Part shown: positions 8,866 to 17,418 of the stretch, one piece after another
How the letters are laid out: each line of letters starts with the position of its first letter
Numbering within the stretch: the stretch's first letter is position 1
Assembly (NCBI RefSeq): GCF_014652895.1
Contig: NZ_BMZR01000002.1
Coordinates: forward strand, 124,001-188,000
Source: Psychrobacter glaciei
Lineage (GTDB): Bacteria; Pseudomonadota; Gammaproteobacteria; Pseudomonadales; Moraxellaceae
DNA length: 64,000 nucleotides
Direction of reading: 5' to 3'
The notes under the pieces: generated by a model
What the model was told of the DNA's origin: nothing
The model's database searches: none
What the model saw: the letters and a program-made list of their open reading frames with translations, nothing else
Program-made: the position numbers and the translations under genes

Positions 8866-11070
8866 TTATATAAATGACTCGGCCAGTATGACATCGCCAT
8901 CCTCGCGCGTAATCATAACCGTAGCTGAGCGCGGCGTCTTGCCGCCAGCAATAGCACCCCATGTATTGCCAGGATGTTGAATATTGATAAATAACGTTTT
9001 GAAGTCTGGGGTCATGGTAATACCCGTCACTTCGCAGCCTTCGGGACCAACGAAAAAACGTTTGATATTGTCATCACTAGCAAGCATGCCGACTGGCGTT
9101 TGTTGCCCAGCCGAAGTGGTGGTCAGCGCACCATCACTCACCTTGCCCGGTAGCGCCGCCAGTAACATGCAGTTCGTGGTATCGGTATAAGCACCATCAT
9201 CGGTCTGAATCCACAACACGCCACGTGGGTCAAAGTACAGGCCATCTGGCGAAGACAAATCATTGCTGGCATTTAACTGCGATAAATTCTCTGCGGACAA
9301 ACCACTAGGCGCAGCAAACAGATAAATATCCCATTCAAAGGTCGTTGCCGCATGATCGCCGCCCGCTTCTGCCCAGCGGATGATATGCCCATTGTCATTG
9401 CCACGCGCTTTGCCACCTGCTTCATAGCTGCGCGGATTGGACGCTGAAACGGGCTGGTCGTCACGCTCGCCGCGATATTTATTATTGGTCAAGGTCACGT
9501 ATACCTCGCCAGTCATGGGGCTGACTGACACCCATTCAGGTCGATCCATCTTGGTTGCACCTAGCGCGTCAGCAGCAGCACGGGCAAAGATTAAAACCTC
9601 ATCCTGTCCATTGAAAGGCAGGTCGCGATTAGAAGCGTCCAGTCCATTTTGACCATGAATCAGTGCCTTCCATTCACCTCGACCATTTTCATTAAAGGTT
9701 GCAACGTAGAGCGTGCCTTCATTCATATACTTGTCGCCAGCTTTTAGGCCGCCACCGATATCCGAATTTGACCATGTGGCTTTGGATACAAACTTATAAA
9801 TATATTCACCGCGAGCATCATCACCCATATAAAAGACCACGGGCTTGCCTTGCTCAACAGGCGCATAGGCACAGTTTTCATGAGCAAAACGCCCCAGTGC
9901 GGTACGTTTTTGAGGTACAGATTTTGAGTCAAATGGGTCGATTTCTGTGATATAACCAAAGGTATTAAAACCATTGCGGTAATCATCGGCAGCGCTTGCC
10001 CCAACAGCGGTCATGTCCCAACGTGAGAATTCGTCAGGGATTTTGGCGTCTTTGGCCTCTGGTGTGTGCCACAGATACTCCCAACCCGGAAAATTCTCCA
10101 TAGCCCCGTAGCGTTCGCGCCCGTAGTTGTACCCAGCGCTCAATTGACTGGCATCTTGTCCACGCGCAAATACACCTAGGAAGTTCTCTTCGGTGGTCAG
10201 ATACGTGCCCCAAGGCGACAATCCTGCACCGCAGTTATTATTGATGCCACGAGTCTGAAGGCCTGTCGGATCAAATTTGGTCTTGACCAAATCAGAACCA
10301 GCGACAGGACCAGCTAACTGCGCGGTCGTACTGCTGGTAATACGGCGATTGTATTTTGAATCAGCCACCATCTCATAGCCCGTACCGTCAGCACGTCTAC
10401 TCATCTCGACCACCGCAACGCCATGGCAATTGACCTCTCGGCGCACATCGCTAGCAAGGCGACGATTTTGAAATATCGGGGCGGCAGTATCATCTTGGGT
10501 CACATAGTAGCCAAACGGACTCAATTCGTTACTATTCACGTATTCATGATTCATGACCAGCAGGCCATTGTCTGACGCTTTAGCATCATACGCACCGCCT
10601 TTCTTACCAAAGAACCACATGCCATCATGGTTGTCACCCATGCGCCATTCGAACGACTCGGCAGACTGCTCACGATTGTCTTTCCACTCATCGATACCAG
10701 AAATCAGTGGTGTACCCAGTGGCAATATCATCTCCGCTTTGTAGCCTTCAGCGACGCTCATCGTTTCGGCAGTGGAGTGTGCCACTGCGGTAAACTTCAA
10801 AGCTTCCGGACGCTTGAGATCACCCTGTGCAGGAATAGCAGCATTGTTGCCTGCGCTATTATTGACAGTATTATCGTCATCATCGTCACTACAGCCGACC
10901 AACGGTAACGCGCCAAAAAAAGCGGCTGCCGTCAATCCTGTGCCACCTTTTAAAATACTGCGGCGGTTCAAGCGGCGGCTAATAATGGTTTGAAAGTCGA
11001 TATTATCGCTAGGGTTAGAGTCCTCAACGACTTCGTGGGCAAGCAGTTGCTTATTATTCAATACTGTCAT
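8866..11070 (-). CDS. phoX: PhoX family phosphatase (DUF839), Tat-exported lipoprotein
   Basis: A 734-residue protein of the PhoX/DUF839 family, whose studied members are calcium/iron-dependent phosphomonoesterases that release phosphate outside the cytoplasm. The N-terminus has a twin-arginine signal NRRSILKGG (RR at 36-37), a hydrophobic stretch, and then LVGC (Cys60), suggesting a Tat-exported lipoprotein. An Asp-rich stretch follows. Family-type segments include LVMNHEYVN and NNCGAGLSPWGTYLTTEEN. AAGGTGA upstream supports the ATG at 11070. A Pho box array upstream (11176-11215) implies induction under phosphate starvation. The exact substrate is inferred from family only. Confidence 0.88.
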   Translation of the reverse strand: MTVLNNKQLLAHEVVEDSNPSDNIDFQTIISRRLNRRSILKGGTGLTAAAFFGALPLVGCSDDDDDNTVNNSAGNNAAIPAQGDLKRPEALKFTAVAHSTAETMSVAEGYKAEMILPLGTPLISGIDEWKDNREQSAESFEWRMGDNHDGMWFFGKKGGAYDAKASDNGLLVMNHEYVNSNELSPFGYYVTQDDTAAPIFQNRRLASDVRREVNCHGVAVVEMSRRADGTGYEMVADSKYNRRITSSTTAQLAGPVAGSDLVKTKFDPTGLQTRGINNNCGAGLSPWGTYLTTEENFLGVFARGQDASQLSAGYNYGRERYGAMENFPGWEYLWHTPEAKDAKIPDEFSRWDMTAVGASAADDYRNGFNTFGYITEIDPFDSKSVPQKRTALGRFAHENCAYAPVEQGKPVVFYMGDDARGEYIYKFVSKATWSNSDIGGGLKAGDKYMNEGTLYVATFNENGRGEWKALIHGQNGLDASNRDLPFNGQDEVLIFARAAADALGATKMDRPEWVSVSPMTGEVYVTLTNNKYRGERDDQPVSASNPRSYEAGGKARGNDNGHIIRWAEAGGDHAATTFEWDIYLFAAPSGLSAENLSQLNASNDLSSPDGLYFDPRGVLWIQTDDGAYTDTTNCMLLAALPGKVSDGALTTTSAGQQTPVGMLASDDNIKRFFVGPEGCEVTGITMTPDFKTLFINIQHPGNTWGAIAGGKTPRSATVMITREDGDVILAESFI

Positions 11071-11159
11071 TATCAGTCACCTTGCTGTTAGGCTGGATTG
11101 GCGTAAAAAAGCTCGTTGCGGCTGTATTTTGTCCGCCACAACAATACGAATTACACTTA

Positions 11160-11165
11160 AGTCTA
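11160..11165 (-). promoter_or_regulatory. Possible -10 box of phoX
   Basis: On the minus strand TAGACT lies ten bases downstream of the last Pho half-site, the spacing expected in PhoB-activated promoters where the box replaces the -35 element. Confidence 0.4.
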
Positions 11166-11175
11166 CTGAGCATTT

Positions 11176-11215
11176 ATGACAGTACGTTGAAAGCTAGATG
11201 ACAATTTGATGACAA
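11176..11215 (-). promoter_or_regulatory. Tandem Pho box (PhoB operator) upstream of phoX
   Basis: On the minus strand four 7-bp half-sites read TTGTCAT, TTGTCAT, CTTTCAA and CTGTCAT, at 11209, 11198, 11187 and 11176, in exact 11-bp register. This matches the known PhoB half-site (CTGTCAT) and spacing. It lies about 105 bp upstream of the phoX start. Confidence 0.85.
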
Positions 11216-11254
11216 GCTTTCTGATGATAAAATTTTACGGCAACAGATAAAACA

Positions 11255-11285
11255 AAAAATCCCAAGCGTTAACTTGGGATTTTTG
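11255..11285 (-). terminator. Terminator after the FAH-family gene
   Basis: Stem AAATCCCAAG/CTTGGGATTT with a six-base loop and T-runs on both strands. It ends the gene at 11318 and separates it from the phoX promoter. Confidence 0.85.
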
Positions 11286-11317
11286 ATACTTGATACTTGA
11301 TACTAATCTTAGCAAGT

Positions 11318-12034
11318 TTATTGCACTTGCGCCTGCCATTCATGCGCGTCCAATTTTAGCATGAGCTTATCGCCTGCGTGCAATATGCCAACGCCACTTG
11401 GCGTACCTGTCATAATCACATCGCCTGCTTGTAAGCTAAAGGCATGACTGATATTTGCCAATAATTCATAAACTGGAAACAACATCAAAGCGCTATCGCC
11501 GTCTTGCTTCAGCGTATCATTAATGGTCAACTGATAATGCACCTCAGTAAAATCACCGAACGCTTGCGGATCGATCCAGTCGGCGAGTACACAAGCACCG
11601 TCGAAACACTTGGCACGCTCCCATGGATGACCTTTTTCTTTTAGCTCAGTTTGCAAGTCACGCAAGGTCAAATCCAGTCCCAATGTCACCCCGCCGATCG
11701 CTTGCTGTGCTTGCTCAATCGTCGCGGCTGATAGGTCTGCCGATAGCTGAACACATAGTTCCGCTTCATAATGCGTATCGCCAAATACTTCTGGATTTGG
11801 GCGGATAACGCCTTGACGAATAGAAACCACCGCAGAGGCTGGCTTCATAAATAGCATGGGCGCGGCTGGCACTTCGTTGCCCAATTCGTGAGCATGAGCG
11901 GCGTAGTTACGACCAACGCAGACGACCTTTCCGATGGGCGCGCGTAAGCTCTGATTGGCATTCTCAGCGCTGTCATCATCATTGACACTTGCGGCAATGG
12001 CATTGACTAAAGACATATGTGGTGATTGGCTCAT
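11318..12034 (-). CDS. Fumarylacetoacetate hydrolase family protein
   Basis: A 238-residue cytoplasmic enzyme of the FAH superfamily (YcgM-like). It has KVVCVGRNYAAHAHELGN, the family core FMKPASAVV, the metal-binding ExE-type motif HYEAELCVQL, and the C-terminal GDVIMTGTPSGVG. Members cleave or decarboxylate acylpyruvates and related beta-diketo acids. Substrate cannot be fixed from sequence. The ATG at 12034 is chosen; a longer frame opens at a TTG at 12052, but the ATG is the conventional start. Monocistronic, with a terminator shared in sequence with phoX. Confidence 0.88.
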   Translation of the reverse strand: MSQSPHMSLVNAIAASVNDDDSAENANQSLRAPIGKVVCVGRNYAAHAHELGNEVPAAPMLFMKPASAVVSIRQGVIRPNPEVFGDTHYEAELCVQLSADLSAATIEQAQQAIGGVTLGLDLTLRDLQTELKEKGHPWERAKCFDGACVLADWIDPQAFGDFTEVHYQLTINDTLKQDGDSALMLFPVYELLANISHAFSLQAGDVIMTGTPSGVGILHAGDKLMLKLDAHEWQAQVQ

Positions 12035-12068
12035 AATAGGGCGGTTCCTCAATTCAAGTGATTGTATC

Positions 12069-12207
12069 TAAATGGGCTAAAAATGGCTAAAGTTTGTCAA
12101 ACATCGTCAAATAGCTGATTAATATCACGATATTATTTGCGCTATTTTCCTCGTTTGACGGCAACTTATCTCATTTTTAGCCCATTTTTAAAATGAGGAC
12201 ACGCCCC
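12069..12207. mobile_element. Decayed MITE-like element related to 29812-29869
   Basis: An inverted pair AAATGGGCTAAAAATGG (12070-12086) and CTCATTTTTAGCCCATTTTT (12170-12189) is followed by AAAATGAGGACACGCCCC. The same AAATGGG(C/T)TAAAAATG block and GAGGACACGCCC end are present at 29842-29868. The left outer end appears lost. No ORF. Confidence 0.55.
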
Positions 12208-12310
12208 AGGCTCTCACAGCAAAATTATCAGATTGTATTAGCAAATTCAGCACTATCTAGCATAACGTTAGCGTTAAATCGTTTCAATAATAAGCCATCT
12301 GGACAAATAA

Positions 12311-13036
12311 CTAAGGAATCGTATTGGTCATCACATCTGGTGGCACATAGCTGGCATGACGGTTCATTCTTTTTTCAAACAGTCTAAAGCTAAATAAGAT
12401 CACCCATGACAATAACAAATAGACGATACCAGCCGCAAAGAACAACTCCATTAAGGTATAAGTACGCGCACTAATCGTACGAGCAACACCCGTGATATCC
12501 ATCAAGGCAATGGTGGATGCAAGCGCACTACCCTTTAGCATAAAGATAACTTCGTTACTGTAGGCTGGAATCACAATACCAAAAGCACGCGGCAGGGTAA
12601 CACGTGTCAGTTTTTGCCATTTTGACATGCCAATCGCATCGGCCGCTTCTAGCTCACCAATAGGAATGTTTTGAATCGCACCGCGAATGATTTCTGCCAA
12701 ATAGGCACTGGTGTTGAGCGTAAAGGCAATAATAGCGCACCAATAGGCTTTGCTCAGTACCGGCTCCCATAAGAACGAATCACGTACCGCTTCGAACTGA
12801 CCAAGACCATAATAAATCAAAAATATCTGCACCAGCAGCGGTGTGCCACGGAAAAAGAAAATATACAGAAAAGGAATTATCTGTACCACCCAGCTTTTAG
12901 ACAGTCTTAACAAAGCTAAAACCAAACCAAAGAGCAGCCCGATAACACCTGATATTATCACTAGTTGAACGGTCAAAACCGCGCCGCCTAGTAAGTCAGG
13001 GATATGCTCAAAAATAACCTGCCAATTCCAATCCAT
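12311..13036 (-). CDS. Basic amino acid ABC transporter permease (HisM/ArtM type)
   Basis: A 241-residue polytopic inner-membrane protein of the HisQM family, start MDWNWQVIFEHIPDLLGG, with the EAA loop IGELEAADAIGMSKWQKLTRV. It forms the channel with the upstream permease for import of a basic amino acid (arginine, lysine, ornithine or histidine; the choice cannot be made from sequence). It lies 12 bp downstream of its partner, so the two are cotranscribed. An AGGAGAGA site precedes the ATG. Confidence 0.88.
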   Translation of the reverse strand: MDWNWQVIFEHIPDLLGGAVLTVQLVIISGVIGLLFGLVLALLRLSKSWVVQIIPFLYIFFFRGTPLLVQIFLIYYGLGQFEAVRDSFLWEPVLSKAYWCAIIAFTLNTSAYLAEIIRGAIQNIPIGELEAADAIGMSKWQKLTRVTLPRAFGIVIPAYSNEVIFMLKGSALASTIALMDITGVARTISARTYTLMELFFAAGIVYLLLSWVILFSFRLFEKRMNRHASYVPPDVMTNTIP

Positions 13037-13048
13037 AGTATCTCTCCT

Positions 13049-13783
13049 CTACCCTATGGTCGATTGACGTTGAACGGATTGACGGCTCAGCTTTTTGGCA
13101 TAGCGCGCCGCTGGATTGGCACGCCATTCAAGCCACATCATAAAGCCCGTAATCAGCATGGTTAAACCCAAATAGATAATCGCCGCCGCCATATAAAAAG
13201 TAAACGGCTGCTGTGTTGACTGCGCTGCGCGCGAGGACTGATACATGATATCTTTGAGACCAACCACCGATACCAATGCCGTGTCTTTAAGCAACACCAA
13301 AAACAAATTGCCCAATCCTGGCAAAGCAATTTGCCAGACTTGCGGCAAAGTAATGCGATAAAAAGTCTGAAAAGGACGCATGCCAATCGCTTGCGCCGCT
13401 TCACGTTGCCCTATCGGAATCTCTTGAATCGACATGCGAAAAATTTCAGTCGCATAAGCACCAAAAGCAATCGACAATGCCATGACACCGCCCCAAAACG
13501 CACTAATCTCGACATAGTCGTTATAGCCGAACTTTTTGAGAATGCTCATCAGCAGTATAGAACCGCCATAATAGATAAACAGTACCAAAAGTAGTTCAGG
13601 AATCCCGCGCATCGTGGCGGTATAGACAGTCGCAAGCTTACGTAGCAGCCAAATATTCGACAGCTTCGCTGTGGCACCGAGCAGACCAAAAAACATACCG
13701 ATGACCAAACTGGTCATGGCAAGTTGTATGGTGACGGTAGCGCCGCTTAATAAAAGCGCACCAAATCCTTGTAAATCAAACAC
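13049..13783 (-). CDS. Basic amino acid ABC transporter permease (HisQ/ArtQ type)
   Basis: A 244-residue HisQM-family permease, start MFDLQGFGALLLSGATVTIQ, like HisQ/ArtQ. EAA loop IGQREAAQAIGMRPFQTFYRI is present, followed by LPQVWQIALPGLGNLFL. It works with the adjacent permease and the ATPase at 17419. A 464-bp gap holding a terminator separates it from the binding-protein genes, so it probably has its own promoter. The highly basic C-terminus (ARYAKKLSRQSVQRQS) is cytoplasmic by inference. Confidence 0.88.
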   Translation of the reverse strand: MFDLQGFGALLLSGATVTIQLAMTSLVIGMFFGLLGATAKLSNIWLLRKLATVYTATMRGIPELLLVLFIYYGGSILLMSILKKFGYNDYVEISAFWGGVMALSIAFGAYATEIFRMSIQEIPIGQREAAQAIGMRPFQTFYRITLPQVWQIALPGLGNLFLVLLKDTALVSVVGLKDIMYQSSRAAQSTQQPFTFYMAAAIIYLGLTMLITGFMMWLEWRANPAARYAKKLSRQSVQRQSTIG

Positions 13784-14170
13784 AATTATCCACTCAGTCT
13801 CTTTATATTAGCAATGTTAGCAAAATATGAGTTAAAAGGATCAGCATCAATAGCTGAGCGCGGCCTAAAACCGTATCTTATATCAAATTGATACGGACAA
13901 CCTAGTTAATAGCACAAAAAAAATATTTACACGATTATAGACGCGGTAATTGACACAGTAAAAATGAGCGCTGATTTTATCATACTCGCTGGACGCTATG
14001 TTAATACTGACACGTAAAAGCGCGCTCTAAATAGCTACTTATCCCTGCAAGAAGAAGAAAAATAAGCGAGATTTGACCAAAGTTGACAGTCGATAACCAT
14101 TTAAACAACAGGAGGTCTTAATAACACTCAAATAACGGTATAAAAAACATAAGGCACTTCGCCAGCAAAT
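13784..14170. other. Intergenic region upstream of the permease pair
   Basis: AT-rich, without a supported ORF. It must hold the promoter for the permease genes if the terminator at 14171-14203 is efficient. No clear operator was recognised. Confidence 0.5.
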
Positions 14171-14203
14171 AAAAAAGGACATTGCCATGATGGCGATGTC
14201 CTC
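14171..14203 (-). terminator. Terminator between binding-protein genes and permeases
   Basis: The minus strand reads GGACATCGCCA...TGGCAATGTCC followed by T6; one G-T pair in the stem. It lies 45 bp past the third binding-protein gene and would lower expression of the permeases relative to the binding proteins. Confidence 0.8.
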
Positions 14204-14247
14204 GTTATTCATACTGCAATAGCGAATAGCACCATGATAGCAAATGG

Positions 14248-15180
14248 TTATTGCGCTGTGCTATCTGCTGCTGGTTGCTCAGTGTTTTCTACTGTCGCTG
14301 CACTGGTGCTGGCGGCTGATACAGTAAAGTATTTTTGATTGATTTTGTCGTAAGTACCATTGGCTTTTAGATTGGCTAATGATTCATTGAATTTCGCTTG
14401 TAGCGGATCGCCTGGGCGTACGGCTATGGCAAAATTATCATTGATATCAATCTCTTCACCTTTTAGCACATAGTTACTGCCTGATGGTGAGCTGAGCCAT
14501 TCTATGGCTGGCAGTTTGTCAGATATCATCGCATCGACGCGACCTGAACCTAAGTCTAAGAACGCATTACTCAAGGTATCATAGAGCTTCATATTGGCTT
14601 TTGGATAGGTATCCTCTAACCACTGTGATGAGATAGTCGAGCGCTGCGCGGCAATAGAGTGCGCATTGATATCATCGCTATTGCTTGGATTAAAGCTACT
14701 GTCTTTTTTAGCCAAAAAAACCAAGGCATTGCTAAAATAAGAATCCGTAAAACTCACTTGCTGCTCGCGTTCAGGTGTCACCGACATCGCCGCGACGATG
14801 GCATCATATTTACCAGCCTTGAGGCCAGGAATAATACCATCCCAATCTTGAGCGACAATCTCGCAAGTGACTTTCATATCGTCGCAGATAGCATTTGCTA
14901 TATCTACATCGAAACCACCCAGTGTGCCATCTGCATTGGTATAGTTAAAAGGGGCATACGCGCCTTCAGTACCAATACGTAATACTTCTTTTGTATCAGC
15001 AGCGGTGGCCTCGGTAGCTTCTGAACTGCTATCGTCAGCACTATCTTGACTATTGCTACAACCCGCTAACATAAAGACCGATACCATGCCCAGTAGCGAC
15101 ATTGACCAGCGGCTGGTCGTTACCAGTTTTTTGACTGGGGCACAAGTCATACTGCTGGCTGGAACAAGATAGTTGCTCAT
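14248..15180 (-). CDS. Basic amino acid-binding lipoprotein, paralogue 3
   Basis: Periplasmic substrate-binding protein of the ArgT/HisJ/ArtI group, about 310 residues. It has an N-terminal membrane anchor with lipobox LAGC, an acidic linker, then the binding domain from RIGTEGAYAPFNYTNADG through FDVDIANAICDDM, with paired cysteines (CDDMKVTC) as in the whole set. A low-complexity S/T/A tail follows residue ~285. The start at 15180 is chosen over 15186 because AAGGA is five bases from it. It shares most motifs with the two upstream paralogues. Confidence 0.88.
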   Translation of the reverse strand: MSNYLVPASSMTCAPVKKLVTTSRWSMSLLGMVSVFMLAGCSNSQDSADDSSSEATEATAADTKEVLRIGTEGAYAPFNYTNADGTLGGFDVDIANAICDDMKVTCEIVAQDWDGIIPGLKAGKYDAIVAAMSVTPEREQQVSFTDSYFSNALVFLAKKDSSFNPSNSDDINAHSIAAQRSTISSQWLEDTYPKANMKLYDTLSNAFLDLGSGRVDAMISDKLPAIEWLSSPSGSNYVLKGEEIDINDNFAIAVRPGDPLQAKFNESLANLKANGTYDKINQKYFTVSAASTSAATVENTEQPAADSTAQ

Positions 15181-15253
15181 GATCATCCTTGATTTTTATA
15201 TTAGAAAAACAACTTCGTAAAACAATGCTTGCCTGATACAGGCAAGCCTCGTA

Positions 15254-16192
15254 TTAGTTGGTCGCGGCTTCTGTTTGCTCTTCTTCAGCAATCATCGCAT
15301 TGGCATCGACATTGCCTTCGTCAACAACGACTACTTGCTCAACACTGCCAATAGCAGTCGCTTTTTGCGCGGCAGCCGTAGTGCTGGTGCCAAAATAACT
15401 GCCAGTGATTTGATCATAGGTGCCATTGGCTTTTAGCTCGGCCAACGCTGCATTAAACTTGGCGACTAATGGATCGCCTTTACGGAAGGCAATACCCATG
15501 GCATCATCGTTGGTGCTGATTTCTTGGCCTTTGACTTCGTAGTCTTTACCTGCTTCAGTTTTTAACCAGTCGATACCCGTTACTTTATCCGACATCATCG
15601 CGCGCACACGACCTGAGGTCAGATCCAGATAGGCATTGTCTTGAGTGTCATAAAGCTTGATATCAGCATTGTCATGTTCATCTTGTAGATATTGCGAGGC
15701 AACCGTTGAACGCTGTGAAGCGACTGGCTGACCTTCGAGACCTTCTACGCTGATATCATCACCTTTTTTACCGATTAAGATGATACCACTGTGAAAATAA
15801 GGGTCGCTAAATTCTACGACTTCTTTGCGTTCAGGGGTGATTGACATACCAGCGATGGTTGCATCAAACTTCTGTGCGTTCAGTCCTGGAATCAGACCAT
15901 CCCAATCTTGCGAGATAACTTCACATTCTGCTTTCATTTGTGCACATAATGCGTCAACCAACTCAATCTCATAGCCAATCAGTTTGCCATCGGCATCTGT
16001 GTAGCTAAAAGGCTTATAGCTTGATTCGGTCGCAATTTTGATATTCAAAGGCGTATCGCTCGCTGCATCCGCTTCGGCACTGTCTGCTGGTGCTGAGCTA
16101 TTATTACACCCCGCCAGCATTAGCATTGCTGCGCTTAGCGGCGCAAGCCACAAAGCTTTCTTAGTCATTGATGATGTCATTGAAATTGTCAT
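15254..16192 (-). CDS. Basic amino acid-binding lipoprotein, paralogue 2
   Basis: A 312-residue solute-binding lipoprotein with lipobox LAGC and domain motifs KIATESSYKPFSYTDADGK, IELVDALCAQMKAEC and GLIPGLNAQKFDATIAGMS. It is the most divergent of the three: the EGAY segment is ESSY and an acidic C-terminal extension (VEQVVVVDEGNVDANAMIAE) is present. The difference may mean another amino acid preference, which is inference. It lies 103 bp after paralogue 1 and 73 bp before paralogue 3, in one probable transcript. AAGGA lies nine bases from the ATG. Confidence 0.88.
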   Translation of the reverse strand: MTISMTSSMTKKALWLAPLSAAMLMLAGCNNSSAPADSAEADAASDTPLNIKIATESSYKPFSYTDADGKLIGYEIELVDALCAQMKAECEVISQDWDGLIPGLNAQKFDATIAGMSITPERKEVVEFSDPYFHSGIILIGKKGDDISVEGLEGQPVASQRSTVASQYLQDEHDNADIKLYDTQDNAYLDLTSGRVRAMMSDKVTGIDWLKTEAGKDYEVKGQEISTNDDAMGIAFRKGDPLVAKFNAALAELKANGTYDQITGSYFGTSTTAAAQKATAIGSVEQVVVVDEGNVDANAMIAEEEQTEAATN

Positions 16193-16295
16193 ACCTATTG
16201 TTCCTTAATATAGTTACCAGCCGTGTATTAACCCACTACTCGTTGATCGATACTGATTAATCAACGCACTTTCTTGCAAGCTCATTTATCAACGC

Positions 16296-17096
16296 TTACT
16301 GACCGAAGTTGATTTGCTCAAGACGTGCCAGCTCACCGTTACTACGGATTTCGCTAAGCGCTTTGTTGAAGTCGTCTCTGAGTGGGTCGTCCTTACGGAC
16401 GGCAATGGCAATATTATCGTCATTGTCAATTTCGTCACCAACAACACCGAAACCTTCTGGATTGTCTGCTAACCATGATTTGGCTGAGACTTTTTCAGCC
16501 AATACTGCGTCACTACGTCCAGATTTTAGATCCAAATAGGCATTGTCATAATTATCATAAAGCTTAACGGTGTTGCCATCTTTGCCTTCATAATTATCTT
16601 GTAGATACGCACCAGGCGTCGTTGAGCGTTGACCGCCAAGCGTTAGGCTTTTGATCGAAGTAGGATCAAAGCTGCCTTTGGTATCGGTCAGCCATACCAT
16701 GGTATTGGCGAAGTAAGGCTCACTGAAATCAACTTTTTCTTGACGCTCAGCAGTGATAGACATACCAGCGACCACAGCATCATATTTTTGTGCCAATAGC
16801 CCCGGAATAATACCGTCCCAATCTTGGGCAACGATTTCGCATTTGGCCTGCATTTGGTCACATAAGGCATTAGCAACGTCGATATCAAAACCTGCCAACG
16901 TGCCATCGGCATTGGTATAGTTAAAAGGAGGGTAAGCGCCTTCAGTTGCGATACGAATGGTCTTGCCAGCCGTTTCTGCCGCGGGTGCATCAGCGTTGGC
17001 ACCAGCTGTTTCATCGGCAGGCTGACTACAAGCACTCAGCATTAATGCTGCAGTGACGGTCATCGATGACCATAATAGGCGAGAATTAGACATCAT
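16296..17096 (-). CDS. Basic amino acid-binding lipoprotein, paralogue 1
   Basis: A 266-residue solute-binding lipoprotein with lipobox LSAC, binding-domain start RIATEGAYPPFNYTNADGT and the FDIDVANALCDQMQAKC motif. It is the shortest of the three and lacks the C-terminal extension of its paralogues. Two adjacent ATG codons (17096, 17093) follow AAGGA; the second has better spacing. The start region lies within a perfect 48-bp tandem duplication, so the ribosome site and first codons are present twice (see 17075-17170). Confidence 0.88.
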   Translation of the reverse strand: MMSNSRLLWSSMTVTAALMLSACSQPADETAGANADAPAAETAGKTIRIATEGAYPPFNYTNADGTLAGFDIDVANALCDQMQAKCEIVAQDWDGIIPGLLAQKYDAVVAGMSITAERQEKVDFSEPYFANTMVWLTDTKGSFDPTSIKSLTLGGQRSTTPGAYLQDNYEGKDGNTVKLYDNYDNAYLDLKSGRSDAVLAEKVSAKSWLADNPEGFGVVGDEIDNDDNIAIAVRKDDPLRDDFNKALSEIRSNGELARLEQINFGQ

Positions 17097-17170
17097 ACAT
17101 TCCTTAAATTCTAATGGGTTTTATAGGCGAGAATTAGACATCATACATTCCTTAAATTCTAATGGGTTTT
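17075..17170. repeat. Perfect 48-bp tandem duplication over a start region
   Basis: Units 17075-17122 and 17123-17170 are identical. Each contains the AAGGA site, both ATG codons and the first codons of binding-protein paralogue 1. The perfection suggests a recent event. Confidence 0.95.
17121..17144 (-). other. Seven-codon abortive ORF created by the duplication
   Basis: The upstream copy of the duplicated start encodes MMSNSRL and then TAA, with its own AAGGA site. It could act as a decoy or leader ORF ahead of the real gene. No function is claimed. Confidence 0.55.
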
Positions 17171-17418
17171 AATGTAGGGCTCTGATATTTTGTTCTCTGA
17201 CTTCCCTGCCAGACAAGAAATATAGATAGCAGAAGATACAAGCAGCCGTCATTATTGACCGCCTGTAAGCCTTTTGATAATACCTGAGTAAAATATCAAA
17301 AACAAACGTTTTGCATACCGACTGTTATTATTGGGTAATAAATAGCTAACGACAATTACCAATCAGAAAGTTGAGTGGCATGAGCGATATGTCATAAAAG
17401 ATAGTCCACAATAAGCGG
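17171..17418. other. Spacer between transporter ATPase and binding-protein genes
   Basis: No gene seen. With the duplication the gap from the ATPase stop to the next start is about 320 bp, so a separate promoter for the binding-protein genes may lie here; none could be assigned. Confidence 0.45.
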
